A DNA stretch of 56,292 bases from Prochlorococcus sp. AG-402-L18 (GTDB lineage Bacteria; Cyanobacteriota; Cyanobacteriia; PCC-6307; Cyanobiaceae): NCBI GenBank assembly GCA_003216725.1, contig QCIL01000008.1, forward strand, positions 1-56,292, written 5' to 3'. Within the stretch, counting starts at the first letter, position 1; every line of letters begins with the position of its first letter. The notes beneath the pieces are model-generated. The model had not been told where the DNA came from and ran no database searches. It saw only the letters and a list, made by a program, of their open reading frames with translations. The translations under genes were made by a program, and so were the position numbers. Of this stretch, positions 53,639-56,292 are shown piece by piece.

Positions 53639-54526
53639 ATGATTAATTCGACAAGTACCCTGAATAATCAATATAAATTTCTTGTTTTTGGCGGTGGTTT
53701 TAGCGGCAGTTATTTTGCTCATTCAATAAGAAAATTAGGTTGTTTCGTACTGACAAGCTCTAGAACAAAAAATAAGGATCCATATAATTTTGTTTTTGAC
53801 AGCGAAAATAACATTATCCCAGAAGACTCAATATTCGACGGAGTCACTCATATCTTAAGTTGCATACCCCCAGATAAGAATGGGAAAGATCCTGTTTTAA
53901 AAGTCTTAACAAATAAAATTAACAAATCATCACTTCGTTGGATTGGATATTTATCTACCACTGGTATTTATGGCAATACTAATGGTAATTGGGTTAGCGA
54001 GTTAGATAATCCCAATCCTTCTCAAGAAAGAAGTCTTAAAAGATTAAATTGTGAAAAAGAATGGATTACTTCAGATTTACCAGTCCAAATTTTTAGACTT
54101 CCTGGTATTTATGGGCCAGGAAGATCAACTTTAGAAGCTATCGCAAGTAATAAGGTAAATGTAATTCACAAAGATAAACAAATTTTTTCAAGAGTACATG
54201 TTGCTGATATTGCAAATGCAATTATCTATATAATTAAAAATAAATTATTTTTTTATCAAATAATAAACATCGCAGATGATGAGCCCTGCTCCCAACTAAA
54301 AGTAATTGAATATGGGTATAAATTACTTGGGTTAAAAATGCCATCTCCAGTATTATTTGAAGAAGCTAAAAAGAATTTATCTCCAATTGCGCAGTCATTT
54401 TGGATAGAAAATAGAAAAGTTTCAAATCAATTATTGTGTAAAAAATTAGGATACAAACTTATTTACAAAAACTATAGAATCGGGTTAGATAATTGTCTTG
54501 CTAATATTAACAAATTACACAATTGA
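53639..54526 (+). CDS. NAD(P)-dependent SDR/epimerase (YeeZ-like)
   Basis: A 295-aa Rossmann protein: nucleotide loop FGGGFSGSYFAHSI near residue 17, LSTTGIYGNTNG (Ser/Thr and Tyr of the active site) near 108, and RLPGIYGPGRS near 153. It belongs to the atypical extended SDR group with E. coli YeeZ; substrate unknown. Confidence 0.85.
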   Translation: MINSTSTLNNQYKFLVFGGGFSGSYFAHSIRKLGCFVLTSSRTKNKDPYNFVFDSENNIIPEDSIFDGVTHILSCIPPDKNGKDPVLKVLTNKINKSSLRWIGYLSTTGIYGNTNGNWVSELDNPNPSQERSLKRLNCEKEWITSDLPVQIFRLPGIYGPGRSTLEAIASNKVNVIHKDKQIFSRVHVADIANAIIYIIKNKLFFYQIINIADDEPCSQLKVIEYGYKLLGLKMPSPVLFEEAKKNLSPIAQSFWIENRKVSNQLLCKKLGYKLIYKNYRIGLDNCLANINKLHN

Positions 54527-54600
54527 AGGGAAATTATTATCTTTAAATAATTAAACCATTTAAAAGTTGTTACTTAAGAATATGTTTTTCAAATTTTACT

Positions 54601-55620
54601 ATGAATTATAAAAATAAAAATAGTGGAGATAAGTTTAAAATTGTCATAAGTGTTGGAGATGAATCTGGAATCGGACCAGAAATCATATTAAAAGCCCTTT
54701 CTTCAAAAGAAATTCCAAACAATATTGATATTTTAATAGTTGGATCAAAAGTAAATTTAGAAAATACATTTATGCATCTTAAAAATCTAGGATTAAAGAA
54801 TATAGTTGACCCAAATAATTTTGAAATTCATAATATGACAATTTCGATGGATAATAAAGACCGAAAAAGAAGTTATGGGGATGCTAGCTTTAAATACTTA
54901 ACTAAAGCAATAGAGATAATTCAACAATCTCCTAATTCAGCACTAGTGACAGGACCAATTTGCAAAAAATCGTGGGAAGAAGCTGGTCATTTTTATTCAG
55001 GTCAAACTGAATTATTAGCAAAATCTTGCAGAACAAAGAATGTCGGTATGCTTTTTACAGCAAAATCCCCATTTACGGGTTGGAGATTTAATACATTACT
55101 AGCAACAACTCATATTCCACTTAGTGAAGTACCAAAAAAACTTAATTCTTGTTTAATTCATTCAAAACTAGATTTACTTTCAGATTTTTGTAGCAAATAC
55201 ATAAAAAATCCAACCTTAAGGGTTGCAGGTTTAAATCCTCATGCAGGAGAAGAAGGTTTATTAGGAAGTGAAGAAGTAAATTGGATGAAACAATCTATTT
55301 CTAGTTGGAGTTTGAAGAATCAAAACGTTAATTTATCTGGACCAATTTCACCTGATACGTGTTGGAATTCATCCGCAGAAGCTTGGCACAAAAAATCGGC
55401 TAAAAGACATAATGGCATTCTTGCTATGTATCATGATCAAGGATTAATACCGATAAAAGTTATAGCCCTCAACTACTCAGTAAATACAACAATTGGTCTA
55501 CCTTTTATAAGAACTTCTCCAGATCATGGGACAGCATTTGAAATAGCGGGTAAAGGAATAGCTCAATCACAAAGTATGGTCGAAGCAATAAAAACAGCAA
55601 TTGAGTTATCTAAATACTAA
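54601..55620 (+). CDS. pdxA: 4-hydroxythreonine-4-phosphate dehydrogenase
   Basis: Pyridoxal phosphate synthesis (DXP-dependent route). A 339-aa protein with GDESGIGPEIILKAL at the start. Metal-binding histidines are in TGPICKKSWEEAGHFYSGQTE, TTHIPL, NPHAGEEG and AMYHDQGLIP, with TSPDHGTAFEIAG near the end. It overlaps accB by 4 bases, convergent. Confidence 0.97.
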   Translation: MNYKNKNSGDKFKIVISVGDESGIGPEIILKALSSKEIPNNIDILIVGSKVNLENTFMHLKNLGLKNIVDPNNFEIHNMTISMDNKDRKRSYGDASFKYLTKAIEIIQQSPNSALVTGPICKKSWEEAGHFYSGQTELLAKSCRTKNVGMLFTAKSPFTGWRFNTLLATTHIPLSEVPKKLNSCLIHSKLDLLSDFCSKYIKNPTLRVAGLNPHAGEEGLLGSEEVNWMKQSISSWSLKNQNVNLSGPISPDTCWNSSAEAWHKKSAKRHNGILAMYHDQGLIPIKVIALNYSVNTTIGLPFIRTSPDHGTAFEIAGKGIAQSQSMVEAIKTAIELSKY

Positions 55621-56123
55621 GATTGTTTAACTCTCATTAAAACTTGTCCAAACTCTACTGGTGTTCCATTTTCAACAAGTATTTCAACAATTTCGGCATT
55701 ATACTCTGATTCAATTTCATTCATCAACTTCATAGCTTCCAGAATACAAATTGTTTGTCCAATATTTACTTTGGTTCCCAATTCGACGAAAGGATCCTCT
55801 CCAGGGGCCGAAGCCCTATAAAATGTTCCAACCATAGGAGAAGTAATATCTATAAGGCCTGAGCGCGCAGGAGGTGCTTCCTGAGAAGCGGCAGAAGTGC
55901 TAGGAATAGAAATATTTTCGTTAGTAGCTATTGAGGTTGAATTAATTTGCTTGTCAACAGAATTACTCGAGAGTAAAGCATTACCTGAATAATTCTTATC
56001 AATTGCATTTCTCTTTATTTCAAGTTTAAAATCTTCTCCCTCGAGAGTAAATTCTTGAATATCGCTCATAGTAATTTTATCTATTAAGCGATCTAAATCA
56101 TCATGATCTAATTTCATAGCCAT
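55617..56123 (-). CDS. accB: Acetyl-CoA carboxylase biotin carboxyl carrier protein
   Basis: A 168-aa protein. The N-terminal helical part (EFTLEGEDFKLEIKR) and a Ser/Ala/Pro linker are followed by the biotinyl domain from about residue 90. Biotin is attached at Lys132 in EAMKLMNEI. It works with AccC (7 kb position). The start ATG overlaps the efp stop by one base (TAATG), implying efp-accB cotranscription and translational coupling. Confidence 0.97.
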   Translation of the reverse strand: MAMKLDHDDLDRLIDKITMSDIQEFTLEGEDFKLEIKRNAIDKNYSGNALLSSNSVDKQINSTSIATNENISIPSTSAASQEAPPARSGLIDITSPMVGTFYRASAPGEDPFVELGTKVNIGQTICILEAMKLMNEIESEYNAEIVEILVENGTPVEFGQVLMRVKQS

Positions 56124-56292
56124 TAGTTTTCACGTCCAAGATAACTATCATTACGAGTATCAACCTTAATCATTTCACCTACAGATATGAATAAGGGAAC
56201 CATAACTTGAGCACCCGTTTCTAGAATAGCCGGTTTAGTGCCGCCACTTGCAGTATCTCCCTTAACTCCTGGATCAGTTTCTGTAACTTTAA
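56123..56292 (-). CDS. efp: Elongation factor P, C-terminal part (5' end outside window)
   Basis: The last 56 codons read [20 protein letters not shown], then [20 protein letters not shown] and a short end. This is domain III of EF-P with its near-invariant TDPGxKGDTxxGGxKPA segment. EF-P relieves ribosome stalling at polyproline. The gene continues beyond 56292. Confidence 0.95.
   Translation of the reverse strand, partial: KVTETDPGVKGDTASGGTKPAILETGAQVMVPLFISVGEMIKVDTRNDSYLGREN

Overview
The window is a chromosomal segment of a marine picocyanobacterium, almost certainly a high-light Prochlorococcus. The sequence is strongly AT-rich and the genes are tightly packed. It encodes psbX, ycf66, ycf19/yggT and a high-light-inducible protein, a flv3/flv1 flavodiiron pair, and a permuted two-piece tmRNA whose tag reads ANKIVSFSRQTAPVAA. 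That tag is the one I recall for Prochlorococcus. No rRNA, CRISPR array or insertion sequence was seen.

Layout. 1-8.3 kb: S9 peptidase (cut by the window edge), def, HIT protein, ABC exporter plus Hli, ycf66, psbX, yggT, accC. 8.6-17.5 kb: tRNA-Leu with an AAG anticodon, an LpxB-like protein, a PRC-barrel protein, smc, a small LigD-phosphoesterase-like protein, a 45-aa membrane protein, a DUF883/DUF1469-like membrane pair, and a THUMP methyltransferase. 17.6-30 kb: permuted ssrA, aldo/keto reductase, a ParA-like ATPase with an overlapping partner, argJ, coaE, gatB, thiO, ndk, speA, alaS. 30-37 kb: flv3, a 2.8-kb insertion carrying a TPR protein, flv1, FMN reductase. 37-42 kb: penicillin-binding protein 2, a Cas4-like nuclease, a TPR-sulfotransferase. 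42.4-47.4 kb: accessory island between a rhomboid gene and guaA. 47.4-56.3 kb: guaA, cbiD, class V aminotransferase, AbrB-family membrane protein, HNH nuclease, SDR, pdxA, accB and the 3' end of efp.

Most of the window is ordinary core genome for photosynthesis, fatty acid synthesis (accB, accC), translation (alaS, gatB, def, efp), and amino acid and cofactor metabolism.

The main discovery candidate is a pair of small insertions, each placed exactly at the 3' end of a core protein gene. (1) About 3.8 kb is bracketed by two copies of the guaA 3' end plus its downstream flank (43534-43595 and 47370-47431, about 76% identical without gaps). It holds a four-gene minus-strand operon (unknown protein, Cas4-like PD-(D/E)XK nuclease, coiled coil, ribbon-helix-helix/SHOCT protein), a candidate structured small RNA with its own terminator, and a divergent 444-aa protein of unknown family sitting where guaA islands usually carry an integrase. 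(2) About 2.8 kb between flv3 and flv1 is bracketed by two copies of the last codons of flv3. Both insertions carry TGAAA-containing repeats phased at 11 bp near a boundary, and neither encodes a recognisable recombinase. Together they suggest an undescribed family of small elements that use gene 3' ends as target. A decayed third guaA-like site near 42.6 kb hints at repeated insertion.
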